Source: an uncultured Sphingomonadales bacterium (GTDB lineage: Bacteria; Pseudomonadota; Alphaproteobacteria; Sphingomonadales; Sphingomonadaceae). From it: a DNA stretch of 64,000 nucleotides. Where the stretch lies: contig CAIMDB010000029.1 in assembly GCA_903839675.1 (NCBI GenBank), positions 1 to 64,000 on the forward strand. Reading direction: 5' to 3'. Each line of letters opens with the position of its first letter. Positions within the stretch are counted from its first letter, which is position 1. Of the stretch, positions 44,918 through 54,137 are shown one piece after another. The notes beneath the pieces were generated by a model. That model saw only the letters and a program-made list of their open reading frames with translations, ran no database searches and was not told where the DNA came from. The translations under genes and the position numbers were made by a program.

Positions 44918-46189
44918 TCAGCGGACGACAGCGCCGCCCTTGATCACACCCGCCACCGTTTCCAGCACGCGCACATTCTTCAGCGGGTCGCCATCAACGG
45001 CAATCATGTCGCCATATTTGCCGACGGTGAGGCTGCCCACATCCTTGTCACGCATCATCACCTTGGCCGCGTCAAGGGTCGCGGCGCGGATCGCCTGAAG
45101 CGGCGTCATGCCATAGCGGACCATATAGGCGAATTGGCGGGCATTGAGGCCGTGCGGATAGACGCCGCTATCGGACCCAAAAGCAATCGGTGCGCCCATG
45201 GCGACGCCTTTGCGGAACATCTCGCGCTGAATGTCGGTCGTCTCACGGTTCTTGCGCAGATATTCGGCGGGCCAGCCGTCCTTGGTGCCGACCTCCTCAA
45301 TCCAGTCGCCATTATAAACATCCATGACGAGCCAGACACCTTTGGCCTTGGCAAGGGCCAAGCCTTCCTCATCAATGATGCTGGCATGTTCGATGGAGCG
45401 GACGCCGGCGCGGATGGCGGCCTTGATGCCTTCGGCGCCGTGTGCATGGGCCGTCGCATAGCTGCCATGTTTGGTGGCAACCTCCACGGCGGCGCGCATC
45501 TGGTCTTCGGTTAATTCGGGCTGGCCCGGTTCGGTCCCAATGGCGAGGACCGCGCCGGTTGCGATCAGCTTGAGAAAGTCCGCCCCGCCCTTGAACAGGG
45601 CTTCGGCCTTGTCGCGCGCTTCGGTGGCATTGGTCACAACGCCAAAGCGCATTTCAGCGGGCACGGTGCCGGCGGGCAGGCCGTTAATCTCTCCGCCGCC
45701 ACCGGGGATGGTGATGTAGGTGCCGACCACGGCCATGCGGGGGCCGGGGATCAATCCCTTATCGATGGCGTTGCGCAATTTGACGTCGGAGAAGACACGG
45801 AAGGTCCCCACGTCGCGTGCCGTCGTGAACCCCGCCATCAACGTGTCGCGGGCATTCTTCGCGCCAATGAAAGCGCTCTCGGCCGGGCCGGTGGTGATGG
45901 GCTCGGCAATGTCTGCGCCTTGTCCGACATCCGCCAGATGGGTGTGCAAATCGATCAGGCCGGGCAGGACGGTGTATTTGCGCCAGTCGATGACGGTCGC
46001 GCCTTTGGGCACCGCGCCGCATTTGTCGACGGAGGTAATCCTCTGATCAGTGATGGTGACGCATTGGCCCTTGCGGACCGCGCCGGTCTCAACATCGACC
46101 AGTCGGCCCGTCTGGACATAGGTTGTGCCCGCCGCTGCGCCAGATGCCACAATGGCACCCAGCAGCAGGGCGAGCGCAACGGACCTCAT
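44918..46189 (-). CDS. Exported amidohydrolase-family protein
   Basis: 423 residues from the ATG at 46189. Signal peptide (MRSVALALLLGAIVASGAAA), then the amidohydrolase barrel: VLPGLIDLHTHLADVG (H-x-H), the conserved Lys position (GADFLKLIATG), YATAHAHGAEGIKAAI (His), SIEHASIIDEEG (His) and IAFGSDSGVYPHGLN (Asp). Members are imidazolonepropionase-like or organophosphate/prolidase-like enzymes. Periplasmic. The start overlaps the stop of phoD by 4 bases, so the two are coupled. Confidence 0.85.
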   Translation of the reverse strand: MRSVALALLLGAIVASGAAAGTTYVQTGRLVDVETGAVRKGQCVTITDQRITSVDKCGAVPKGATVIDWRKYTVLPGLIDLHTHLADVGQGADIAEPITTGPAESAFIGAKNARDTLMAGFTTARDVGTFRVFSDVKLRNAIDKGLIPGPRMAVVGTYITIPGGGGEINGLPAGTVPAEMRFGVVTNATEARDKAEALFKGGADFLKLIATGAVLAIGTEPGQPELTEDQMRAAVEVATKHGSYATAHAHGAEGIKAAIRAGVRSIEHASIIDEEGLALAKAKGVWLVMDVYNGDWIEEVGTKDGWPAEYLRKNRETTDIQREMFRKGVAMGAPIAFGSDSGVYPHGLNARQFAYMVRYGMTPLQAIRAATLDAAKVMMRDKDVGSLTVGKYGDMIAVDGDPLKNVRVLETVAGVIKGGAVVR

Positions 46190-47811
46190 GCCTGTTCGAG
46201 CACCTTGCGGCCCGGACGAACGAGCATTTTGTGACCCGGCTTGGTGTTGAGCGACAGGTCCTTCACCGTGTCCATGAAAACCCATTCATTGGTCGCGGCC
46301 TTGGGTGTCATCGACAGGTGCATATAGCCGCGGTTCGACGTATCGACCCAGCGCAGCTCCTGCTTATTGTGGTCCAGGATGTCGCGCGCGATGCGCTTGG
46401 GGTCCACACCCATGGTCGCGGATTCCAAGCCGGGTGAAGACACGCTGTGTCCGCCAAACTCAACCCCGGCAGCACGACCGCCTTCGGGAAGGTCAAACGC
46501 CCAGCCATTGTGGCTGTCGCCTGTGACGACCACGAGGTCGAGGTCGTTCTTTTGGGCCGCGGCAAGGATGCGGCTGCGCGCCTGCGGGTAGCCACCCCAA
46601 TTGTCCAAATTATAGGGCAGGCCGGCTTTGCCTGCTGCAATGCCCTGCCGCGCGTAGTTTTTGCGGAAATCGGGGATGTCATTGCCAAACCAGTTGAGCG
46701 CTTCTTCAGGCGTATAGTTGTAGCCCATGTTGGTGCCGGATCCGAACACGGTCCATGTTGCCTTTTGCCGCGCAAACTGATGGAAAAGCCAGCTTTCCTG
46801 TTCGGTACCCATCATCGTTGCGGAAGGATCTTTCCAGGCACCATCGCGGAATTCGGCAAAGGCCTTTGCCGGGTCAGGCGCACGCATCATCTCACCCGCC
46901 CCATAAGGCTTGGTCCGCGCGATCATTCTTGTGTCGGTGCGGAAATAAGTCGCCAGATCCCCAATCTCATAGGACTTCCATGGCTGTTCGCCCACCGGCA
47001 GCCATTCGCGCCACACCTGCATGGCGGCGTTGCGACGGACTGACCAATCGCCTTCATCGGACGTGTGGTTTTGTGCGCCACCTTCCCAGCTGTCATTTGC
47101 GCCTTCGTGATCGTCCGTATTCGGGATCACCGGGAAATTGGCATGAAGCGCCTGCAACTGCGGGTCAGAGCGATAACTGGCATAACGCAGCCGGTAATCG
47201 GCCAATGTCATAATTTCCCCTGCCGGGAAAATCCGGGCCGCAAACTTGGCGCCGCCATCATATCCGCCGCGGCCATATTCATAGATGTAATCACCCATGT
47301 GGAGGACAAGGTCGATGTCGTCACGCGCCGCTGCATGGCCATAAGCGTTGAACTCGCCAAAGCCGAGGTTGGAGCAGGAGAAAATGGCGATGTTGAATTT
47401 GGATGTCTTGCCAACCGGCAGGGTCTTTGTCCGGCCAATGGGGGAGATGGTGCCGTCGGGCGCGATGAAGCGGTAAAAATAGGTGCGGCCCGGCTGCAAT
47501 CCGTCAACCGTGACCTTCACAGTATGGTCGCGCCAGGGGCCCGTCACCATCTGCCCACCGCTGACAATCTTCGCGAAATCGCGGCTTTCCGATACTTCGG
47601 CGCGCACTTTTGATGGGCTGCCGGTTGCACTGACATAACGGGTCCAAAGCAACATCGAATCCGATCCCGGCTCTCCCGAGGCGACATTGTGCGTAAAGCC
47701 GGTCATGCCGAGCAGCGCTTGGGCGGCCAGGCGTCCGCCCGGCAGCATCAGGCCGCCAAGGCCAAAGCCGGCAGTCGCTATGAGCGCGCGGCGGTCGATG
47801 CGAAATGTCAT
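46186..47811 (-). CDS. phoD: Alkaline phosphatase D (PhoD-type)
   Basis: 541 residues from the ATG at 47811. Twin-arginine signal (RIDRRALIATAGFGLGGLML), so export is folded by Tat with Fe/Ca cofactors, then the PhoD core: SGEPGSDSMLLWTRY, IFSCSNLGFGEFNAY, LVLHMGDYIYEYGRGG, IPNTDDHEGANDSWEGG and VVTGDSHNGWAF. Phosphodiesterase and monoesterase activity is expected in phosphate scavenging. No Pho box was identified. It is first in the operon with the amidohydrolase. Confidence 0.92.
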   Translation of the reverse strand: MTFRIDRRALIATAGFGLGGLMLPGGRLAAQALLGMTGFTHNVASGEPGSDSMLLWTRYVSATGSPSKVRAEVSESRDFAKIVSGGQMVTGPWRDHTVKVTVDGLQPGRTYFYRFIAPDGTISPIGRTKTLPVGKTSKFNIAIFSCSNLGFGEFNAYGHAAARDDIDLVLHMGDYIYEYGRGGYDGGAKFAARIFPAGEIMTLADYRLRYASYRSDPQLQALHANFPVIPNTDDHEGANDSWEGGAQNHTSDEGDWSVRRNAAMQVWREWLPVGEQPWKSYEIGDLATYFRTDTRMIARTKPYGAGEMMRAPDPAKAFAEFRDGAWKDPSATMMGTEQESWLFHQFARQKATWTVFGSGTNMGYNYTPEEALNWFGNDIPDFRKNYARQGIAAGKAGLPYNLDNWGGYPQARSRILAAAQKNDLDLVVVTGDSHNGWAFDLPEGGRAAGVEFGGHSVSSPGLESATMGVDPKRIARDILDHNKQELRWVDTSNRGYMHLSMTPKAATNEWVFMDTVKDLSLNTKPGHKMLVRPGRKVLEQA

Positions 47812-47982
47812 GTGGTTCAATCCCCTAAGGCTTCGGCGCACCTTGCGACGATCCATGCGGGTCGGTCAACATCCTGAACACCCCAATTGGTGCGAACGCT
47901 GACCCCGCGCCCATTCTTGTGCAAAATTGCTATGGCATTGCGGTGACAGGACGAGATGCCGAAACCGAAATTTGTCCCGGCC

Positions 47983-48777
47983 CTAGTTACGGAAGCTTGG
48001 GTCAATCCGGTCGAGCTTCCGCAGCAGCGCAGGCCAGGCGAGTCTGTCGGCGGTCATGCTCATGCCCGGTCCGTTGGACTGCTGCTCCACCTTCTCCGGT
48101 GTGCCCTGCGGCGGGTTGTAGAGCCCGTCGCGTCCCGCGCTCAGCATCTTTACCTGCGCTTCGCACGCACGCTCGAGGAAATAGAGGCGCAGGAAGCATT
48201 GGGCGACCGTTTCGCCGACCGTGAGCGTGCCGTGGTTCCGCAGGATCATGGCGTTCTTGGTGCCCATATCCTCGACCAGCCGCTCGCGCTCCTCAAGGTA
48301 AGTCGCGATGCCTTCATACTCATGATAGGCGACATCGTGCTTCGCGATCATCGCCGTCTGCGTGTGCGGCAGCAGCCCTTCGGCCATCGCGCTCACTGCC
48401 TGACCATGGGGCGTGTGGAGGTGCATGACGGCATGGGCATCTTCCCGCGCCATATGCAGGGCGGAATGAATGACGAAGCCGGCTGGATTGACGGGATGTG
48501 AGGTCGGCACGACGGGCTGGCCTTCGACATCAATCTTGACGAGCGAAGACGCGGTGATCTCTTCAAACATCATATCATAGGGATTGATGAGGAAGTGATG
48601 TTCCGGCCCCGGCACGCGCGCCGACAGATGCGTGAAGATCAGATCATCCCAGCCATAAAGCGCGACAAGCCGGTAGGCGGCAGCAAGATCAACACGGACG
48701 GCCCATTCCTCCGCGCTGACGGCGCTGCGAATATGGTCGTCATTGGCGACGGTATTGGTCTGCATCACTGTGGCCAT
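47983..48777 (-). CDS. Class II aldolase/adducin-family protein
   Basis: 264 residues. The class II aldolase fold shows in RVDLAAAYRLVALYGWDDLIFTHLSARVPG, the zinc site AVMHLHTPHGQAVSAMAEGL (H-x-H) and MILRNHGTLTVGETVAQCF (His). Metal-dependent aldol cleavage of sugar-phosphate-like substrates is the family reaction, but many members have other roles. It lies 100 bases from the TetR gene on the same strand and may belong with the Rieske oxygenase cluster. Confidence 0.88.
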   Translation of the reverse strand: MATVMQTNTVANDDHIRSAVSAEEWAVRVDLAAAYRLVALYGWDDLIFTHLSARVPGPEHHFLINPYDMMFEEITASSLVKIDVEGQPVVPTSHPVNPAGFVIHSALHMAREDAHAVMHLHTPHGQAVSAMAEGLLPHTQTAMIAKHDVAYHEYEGIATYLEERERLVEDMGTKNAMILRNHGTLTVGETVAQCFLRLYFLERACEAQVKMLSAGRDGLYNPPQGTPEKVEQQSNGPGMSMTADRLAWPALLRKLDRIDPSFRN

Positions 48778-48877
48778 GTCTTCTCTCCGTGAATCTTGTT
48801 TTGGTGATTATCTAGATTGGCCGCGCGGAAGTAAAGCCAAGCCTCTTGCCCGTTCCGCCCGGGACGACCGGTATTCG

Positions 48878-49486
48878 CTAGATGCGGGGGAGCAGCGCGG
48901 CCAACCAGCGTGCGGCAAGGGCGGTGGCTTCGTCCGGTGTGAAGGGCGCGTTGCCCAAGCTCAATTCCAGCCAAAGCCCGTCGACCAATGCGGTGAGCGC
49001 AATGGCCGTCAGCCGGTGGTCGCTCCCCGGAGCATGGGCATCCAGAAGGCGTTCCAGCGTGATCCGGTTTTCGGCGTAAATCTCATCATGCAAACGCGCG
49101 ATCTTGGCGTCGGTGCGCGTCAGGCTCCAAAAGGCGAGCCATGTGGAGAGCAGGTCGGCATCGGCAATGGGCGGCGCAAAGCTGGCAGTGAGATAGGCGA
49201 TCAACCGCGCTTCGGGCGTTGGGTCTGCGGCTTCCACCGCGTCATTGAGGGCTGCCTGAACCTGCGCGCCAATGGCCGCATATGTGTCGGCCACCAGCTC
49301 ATCGATCCCGGAAAAATAGTGCCGCAAGAGGCCGGGCGAGACTCCGGCTGTGGCGCAGATTTCCCGGACGGAGGTGCCGTGCACGCCTTTGCGCGCCAGC
49401 GTCGCGGCGCAGGCCTCAATCAGCGCCAACCGACGTTCGTCGGCTGGGGCGCGGTGAAATTGTGCCCGTGGTTCCTTGGCTTGCAT
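48878..49486 (-). CDS. TetR-family repressor (BetI-like)
   Basis: 202 residues from the ATG at 49486 (a start 19 codons upstream would lie across the operator). N-terminal helix-turn-helix DERRLALIEACAATLARKGVHGTSVREICATAGVSPGLLRHYFSGIDELV is typical. The ligand-binding part resembles the BetI group. The only candidate operator, a perfect 8-bp inverted repeat at 49501-49520, lies between this gene and the Rieske gene, so both would be repressed. Confidence 0.9.
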   Translation of the reverse strand: MQAKEPRAQFHRAPADERRLALIEACAATLARKGVHGTSVREICATAGVSPGLLRHYFSGIDELVADTYAAIGAQVQAALNDAVEAADPTPEARLIAYLTASFAPPIADADLLSTWLAFWSLTRTDAKIARLHDEIYAENRITLERLLDAHAPGSDHRLTAIALTALVDGLWLELSLGNAPFTPDEATALAARWLAALLPRI

Positions 49487-49500
49487 GGCGCTCACTCTCT

Positions 49501-49520
49501 TGTTATACAACCGTATAACA
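49501..49520. promoter_or_regulatory. Perfect TetR-type operator
   Basis: TGTTATACAACCGTATAACA: two perfect 8-bp arms (TGTTATAC and GTATAACA) with a 4-base centre. It lies 14 bases upstream of the TetR start codon and 10 bases before the Rieske oxygenase start. Confidence 0.85.
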
Positions 49521-49530
49521 GGGAAACGCA

Positions 49531-50694
49531 ATGGCCACTGCATTCAAACCTTCAAACGAAAATGATGATCTGGACGGCTGGAGTCTGCCCGCTTGGACCT
49601 ATCATGATCCCGAGTTCGCGGCGCTTGAGGTGGATCGCATCTTCCGGCGCGGCTGGCAGGTCGTGTGCCATGTCAGCGACGTGCCCAATGCGGGCGATTG
49701 GCACAGCCTTGATTATATCGGCGAAAGCGTCCTTGTTGTGCGCGGGGCCGACAGCCAAGTGCGCGCCTTCACCAATGTCTGCCGCCACCGGGGGAGCCGA
49801 CTGGTTGATGGATCGTCGGGCTGCGCGAAAAAGCTCATCTGCCCCTATCATGCCTGGACCTATGAACTCGACGGCCGCCTGACCGGCGTGCCCGACAGCG
49901 CGACTTACCCCACGCTCGATAAGGGCAAGGCAGGCCTTGTGCCCGTCGACATCGAAATCTGGCGCGGCTTTATCTTTGTGCGTCTGGAAAGCGGCGGGCC
50001 CTCTGTGGCTGAGATGATGGCGCCCTATGAAGCAATGGTCGCCCCCTATCAGTTTGAAAAGCTTGAAGCTCTGGGCCGCGTCACGATGCGTCCGCGGAGT
50101 GTGAACTGGAAGAATGTCGGCGACAATTATTCAGACGGTCTGCACATCCCTGTGTCGCATCCCGGCCTCACGCGCCTGTTCGGCAAAAGCTACGGCGTGG
50201 AAGCACAGCCGCATGTCGACCGGATGTGGGGTGATATGGAAGATCGTCCGTCGTCCAACTGGTCGGAGCGGCTCTACCAAAAGCTGCTGCCGCCCGTGCC
50301 GCATCTGCCTGATGCGAGCCAGCGGCACTGGCTCTACTTCAAGCTCTGGCCAACGGTCGCGTTCGACATCTACCCCGATCAGATCGACTTCATGCAGTGG
50401 CTGCCCACCGGCCCCACCAGCTGCGTGATCCGAGAGATCAGCTATGTCTTGCCGGATGACCGCAGGGAGATGCGCGCGGCGCGCTATCTGAACTGGCGGA
50501 TCAACCGGCAGGTCAATGCTGAGGACACCGCCCTCATTTCGCGTGTGCAAGACGGCATGGCGAGCAAGACTTTCTCCATGGGCCCGCTGTCCGACAAGGA
50601 AGTTTGCCTGAAAAGCTTCTGCCGCAAAATGCGGGAGATCATTCCCGAAGCCCGGCTGGAACAGCAACCGCCCGCCGGGTGGAGCCAAAGATAG
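49531..50694 (+). CDS. Rieske aromatic ring-hydroxylating oxygenase, alpha subunit
   Basis: 387 residues. The Rieske 2Fe-2S motif is NVCRHRGSRLVDGSSGCAKK plus LICPYHAWTY, and the mononuclear iron site is NYSDGLHIPVSH with the distant Asp (QDGMASKT). Such enzymes hydroxylate or demethylate aromatic and other hydrophobic substrates using electrons from a reductase. No small subunit or reductase lies in the window. It is controlled by the palindrome at 49501-49520 and followed by a phytoene-desaturase-like oxidoreductase. Confidence 0.92.
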   Translation: MATAFKPSNENDDLDGWSLPAWTYHDPEFAALEVDRIFRRGWQVVCHVSDVPNAGDWHSLDYIGESVLVVRGADSQVRAFTNVCRHRGSRLVDGSSGCAKKLICPYHAWTYELDGRLTGVPDSATYPTLDKGKAGLVPVDIEIWRGFIFVRLESGGPSVAEMMAPYEAMVAPYQFEKLEALGRVTMRPRSVNWKNVGDNYSDGLHIPVSHPGLTRLFGKSYGVEAQPHVDRMWGDMEDRPSSNWSERLYQKLLPPVPHLPDASQRHWLYFKLWPTVAFDIYPDQIDFMQWLPTGPTSCVIREISYVLPDDRREMRAARYLNWRINRQVNAEDTALISRVQDGMASKTFSMGPLSDKEVCLKSFCRKMREIIPEARLEQQPPAGWSQR

Positions 50695-50726
50695 ATAGAA
50701 CAACACCCGCTTGCGAAAGAGTTTCA

Positions 50727-52331
50727 ATGACCAAGAAATATGATGCCGTCATCATCGGCGCGGGCCATAATGGCCTTGTCTGCGCGTTCTACCTTGCTCA
50801 GGCCGGGTTGAAGGTCCGCATTGTCGAGCGCCGGGATATCGTCGGCGGGGCGGCGGTGACGGAAGAATTCCACCCCGGCTTCCGCAACTCGGTCGCCAGC
50901 TACACGGTCAGCTTGCTGCAACCGCAGGTCATCCGCGACATGAAGCTGGAGGCCGAAGGCTATCGCGTCATTGAACGGCCGATCTCCAACTTCCTGCCGC
51001 AGGAAGATGGCGGCTATCTGAAACTCGGCGGCGGGCTGGAGCGGACGCAGGAAGAGTTCCGTCGCTTCTCCAAGCATGATGCCGATGTTCTGCCTGAATA
51101 TTATGACTCGCTCGAGGTCGTGGCCGATGTGCTGCGTGATCTCGCGATGAAGACACCGCCGAACCTTGGTGGTGGCATCAAGACGTTGATCGACGCCGCC
51201 CTGCAGGGGCGCAAGCTTGCGGGTCTCCCGCTGGAACGGCAGCGCGATGTGCTGGACCTCTTTACTAAGTCCGCGCGGACGTTGCTCGACAGCTGGTTTG
51301 AAAGCGAAGCGGTCAAGGCTGCCTTCGGCTTTGACGCGGTGGTCGGCAACTATGCCTCTCCCGATACGCCCGGCAGCGCCTATGTCCTCCTCCACCACGT
51401 CTTTGGCGAAGTGAATGGCAAAAAGGGCGCCTGGGGCCACAGCATCGGCGGCATGGGCGCGATTACGCAGGCCATGGCGCGCGTCGTGACAGCATTGGGT
51501 GTCGAGATCAGCCTTGAAGCGCCGGTCGCGCGCGTGCTCGTCAATGGCGGCAAGGCCGCGGGCGTGAAGCTCGTGAGCGGCGAGGAAGTCATCGCCGACC
51601 GCGTCATTTCCAATGTCGGTCCCAAAATCCTCTACGACCAGATGTTTGACGAGGGCGATCTGGCACCCGAATTCAAGCGCCGCATGAAGGGCTTCAAGGT
51701 CGGCTCAGGCACCTTCCGCATGAACGTCGCTTTGTCCGAATTGCCGAAGTTCACCTGCCTGCCGGAACCGGGTGAGCACCACCAGTCGGGCATCATCATC
51801 GCCCCGACGCTCGATTATATGGATCAGGCGTTCATCGACGCGAAGGCCTATGGCTGGTCCAAGAAGCCGATCGTCGAAATGCTCATCCCGTCGATCATCG
51901 ATGACAGCTTGGCGCCTCCGGGCCAGCATGTCGCGTCGCTCTTCTGTCAGCAGTTCGCGCCGGTGTTGCCCGATGGGCGGGATTGGGATGTGGAAGAAGG
52001 CAAGGCTGCTGATACGATCATCGACACGGTCGAAGCGCACGCACCCGGATTCCGCGCGTCGATCCTTGGTCAGCAGATCCTGTCGCCCAAGGGGCTGGAG
52101 CGGAAGTTCAATCTGGCGGGCGGTGACATCATGCATGGCAACATGTCGCTTGATCAGCTCTGGTCGGCGCGGCCGATGCTGGGGCATGGCGCCTATCGTG
52201 GGCCGGTGGATGGTCTCTATATGTGCGGAGCAGGGTCACATCCCGGTGGTGGCGTCACGGGTGCACCCGGCCACAATTGCGCGCAGGAAGTGCTGTCGGA
52301 TCGCAGCTTCTTCGGGCGGATCTTTGGGTAA
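50727..52331 (+). CDS. NAD(P)/FAD oxidoreductase, phytoene-desaturase-like
   Basis: 534 residues. Start ATG at 50727 chosen because the dinucleotide fold KKYDAVIIGAGHNGLVCAFY is at the beginning. Features of the phytoene desaturase/CrtI superfamily include RRDIVGGAAVTEEFHPGFRNSV, the central IGGMGAITQAMARVV and the C-terminal GLYMCGAGSHPGGGVTGAPGHNCA. The substrate is not known; not a typical carotenoid gene because no crt genes are near. It follows the Rieske oxygenase by 32 bases, so they probably act in one pathway under TetR control. Confidence 0.87.
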   Translation: MTKKYDAVIIGAGHNGLVCAFYLAQAGLKVRIVERRDIVGGAAVTEEFHPGFRNSVASYTVSLLQPQVIRDMKLEAEGYRVIERPISNFLPQEDGGYLKLGGGLERTQEEFRRFSKHDADVLPEYYDSLEVVADVLRDLAMKTPPNLGGGIKTLIDAALQGRKLAGLPLERQRDVLDLFTKSARTLLDSWFESEAVKAAFGFDAVVGNYASPDTPGSAYVLLHHVFGEVNGKKGAWGHSIGGMGAITQAMARVVTALGVEISLEAPVARVLVNGGKAAGVKLVSGEEVIADRVISNVGPKILYDQMFDEGDLAPEFKRRMKGFKVGSGTFRMNVALSELPKFTCLPEPGEHHQSGIIIAPTLDYMDQAFIDAKAYGWSKKPIVEMLIPSIIDDSLAPPGQHVASLFCQQFAPVLPDGRDWDVEEGKAADTIIDTVEAHAPGFRASILGQQILSPKGLERKFNLAGGDIMHGNMSLDQLWSARPMLGHGAYRGPVDGLYMCGAGSHPGGGVTGAPGHNCAQEVLSDRSFFGRIFG

Positions 52332-52362
52332 AGCGGCCGAAGCCAAGGCCTTCAACCGTTTG

Positions 52363-52447
52363 CCCTGAGCCTGTCGAAGGGCTGCCCTGCTCTGCGCGCC
52401 GCAGGGTGAAGAAAAGGACGGTGCTTCGACAGGCTCAGCACGAACGG
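52363..52447. repeat. Dispersed inverted repeat (GCCTGTCGAAGG family)
   Basis: CTGAGCCTGTCGAAG (52365-52379) and its exact reverse complement CTTCGACAGGCTCAG (52424-52438) are 44 bases apart. This sequence family is a well-known dispersed repeat of sphingomonads and related proteobacteria (recognised from memory). It follows the oxidoreductase gene and may serve as its terminator. Confidence 0.8.
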
Positions 52448-52469
52448 AGTTGGAACCTAGGTTCGGAGT

Positions 52470-52817
52470 CTACCCAGCCAACGCCTGCCCGACGACCTCC
52501 GACAAGCTTGCCGCAGTAAACGGCTTGGGCAAAAGCGGCCAGCCGCCAAAGGCTTCGGGGGGCGTGTCGCCAATGTCGCCGCTCATATAGATGACGCGCA
52601 GTTCCGGGCGTTCGGCGTGGACGCGGGCGATGAAATCCGGGCCGCGCATGCCCGGCATCAGCACATCAGTGACGACGAGTTGAATGTCGGTGCGGCTGCT
52701 GCAAATGGTCAACGCCTCAGTGCCGTCGGAGGCCGACAGCACCTCATGCCCCATGGCGGAAAGTGCGCCCGCCGTGGCGGTGCGGATGCGGGCGTCGTCA
52801 TCGACGACGAGGATCAT
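52470..52817 (-). CDS. Single-domain response regulator
   Basis: 115 residues, one CheY-like receiver: ILVVDDDARIRTATAGALS, the phosphoacceptor Asp in QLVVTDVLMPGMRGPDF, and LLPKPFTAASL with the conserved Lys. No output domain. The start overlaps the serine palmitoyltransferase stop (TAATG), so translation is coupled to sphingolipid synthesis. The kinase is not in this window. A longer upstream frame is not credible. Confidence 0.9.
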   Translation of the reverse strand: MILVVDDDARIRTATAGALSAMGHEVLSASDGTEALTICSSRTDIQLVVTDVLMPGMRGPDFIARVHAERPELRVIYMSGDIGDTPPEAFGGWPLLPKPFTAASLSEVVGQALAG

Positions 52818-54019
52818 TAGGAGATAATTCCTGTCGCCCGACCGGCGATCTCGAACCGCTTCAGAATATCCGAGACCTGTTCCGCCGTGTGTTCCGCACA
52901 TAGCGAGCAACGCAGCAGCGTCATGCCCGCAGGCGTTGCCGGCGGACGGGCGAGGTTCACGTACAGCCCGTTTTCGAGCAGCGTTGCCCACATCATCGCG
53001 CCGCGTTCGAGATCGGGCATGATGACGGCGATGATGGCTGACTGGGGTGTTTCGGTGCCGAGCTTGAAGCCAAGATCGCGCAGGCCCTTGTGCAGAGTCT
53101 TTGAGTTTTCCCAGAGATGCGCGCGCTTGTTGCTGCCGTGCATCAGCTTGCGGATCGACGTGGCCGAACTTGCCATCACGCTCGGCGGGAGGGCGGCTGT
53201 GAAGACATAAGGACGGCAGACGAGGCGCATCACTTCAAACTTCGGATGATTGGAGACGCAGAAGCCGCCGACGGTGCCGACGGACTTGCTGAACGTGCCG
53301 ATGATAAAATCGACATCGTCAATGACGCCCTGTTCCTCAGCAACGCCGCGGCCATGTTCACCGATAAAGCCCATCGAATGCGCTTCGTCGACCAGCACCA
53401 TCGCGCCCGCTTCCTTGGAAACGCGGATCATCTCTTTCAAAGGAGCGACATCGCCGAGCATCGAATAGACGCCTTCCAGCACGACGAGCTTGCCCGCTTC
53501 AGGCGGCAGGCGCTTGAGGCGCTTTTCGAGTGCCTCAACGTCATTGTGGCGGAAGGCGACGACTTCGGCATCGCCCATCTTGCAGCCATCATAGATGGAG
53601 GCATGGCTGTCGATGTCGAGGATGATGAAATCGCCCTTGCCAGCAATCGTCGAAATGATGCCGAGATTGGCCTGGTATCCGGTTGAGAACACCATGGCAT
53701 GGTCCATGGCGTAGAATTCCTTCAGCGCTTCTTCGACATCGCGGTGGTCGCGGAAGGTGCCGTTGAGAACGCGGCTGCCGGTTGTGCCTGCGCCGAACTC
53801 ATCAAACGCCTTCTTGCCGGCCGCGATCACGTCCGGATCGAACGTCATGCCCATATAGTTATAGGTGCCGAGCAGAATGGTCTCACGGCCATTGCAGACA
53901 GCGACGGTCGGGGACTTCACCTCATCCATCACAAGCGAGAAGGGATCACGCACGCCCGTGGCGAGCAGATTTTCCCGCTGCTGGATCAGAGGATCAAATT
54001 TCGAAAAAAGATCAGTCAT
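52817..54019 (-). CDS. spt: Serine palmitoyltransferase
   Basis: 400 residues from the ATG at 54019; an ATG three codons upstream is possible. Condenses L-serine with a fatty acyl thioester to 3-ketodihydrosphingosine, the first step of sphingolipid synthesis, soluble in sphingomonads. PLP fold of the alpha-oxoamine synthase family: LLGTYNYMGM, TGSRVLNGTFRDH, DIDSHASIYDGC, LVDEAHSMGFIG and the PLP lysine in GTFSKSVGTVGG. ACP lies upstream, response regulator downstream. The presence of this gene is the main basis for assigning the genome to sphingomonads. Confidence 0.93.
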   Translation of the reverse strand: MTDLFSKFDPLIQQRENLLATGVRDPFSLVMDEVKSPTVAVCNGRETILLGTYNYMGMTFDPDVIAAGKKAFDEFGAGTTGSRVLNGTFRDHRDVEEALKEFYAMDHAMVFSTGYQANLGIISTIAGKGDFIILDIDSHASIYDGCKMGDAEVVAFRHNDVEALEKRLKRLPPEAGKLVVLEGVYSMLGDVAPLKEMIRVSKEAGAMVLVDEAHSMGFIGEHGRGVAEEQGVIDDVDFIIGTFSKSVGTVGGFCVSNHPKFEVMRLVCRPYVFTAALPPSVMASSATSIRKLMHGSNKRAHLWENSKTLHKGLRDLGFKLGTETPQSAIIAVIMPDLERGAMMWATLLENGLYVNLARPPATPAGMTLLRCSLCAEHTAEQVSDILKRFEIAGRATGIIS

Positions 54020-54094
54020 TTTTTTCATTCTTCCCGTTGCGTCGTGCCGACTTGGCCCCCGGCACCTTGCCAACCAGACGCCCGTTCTGGCTGA

Positions 54095-54125
54095 CCCGAC
54101 CCCGCAGACACGCGTCGGGGCGACG
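54095..54125. repeat. Dispersed palindrome (variant)
   Basis: CCCGAC (54095-54100) and GTCGGG (54114-54119), followed by GCGACGG, which is also the tail of the palindromic repeat at 4-37. It sits between acp and spt and could modulate their relative expression. Confidence 0.55.
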
Positions 54126-54137
54126 GAAATTGATTAC

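Noticed and set aside
47817-48005. Short open frame between phoD and the aldolase gene
   Set aside because: No ribosome binding site, no family resemblance, and it overlaps the end of the aldolase gene.
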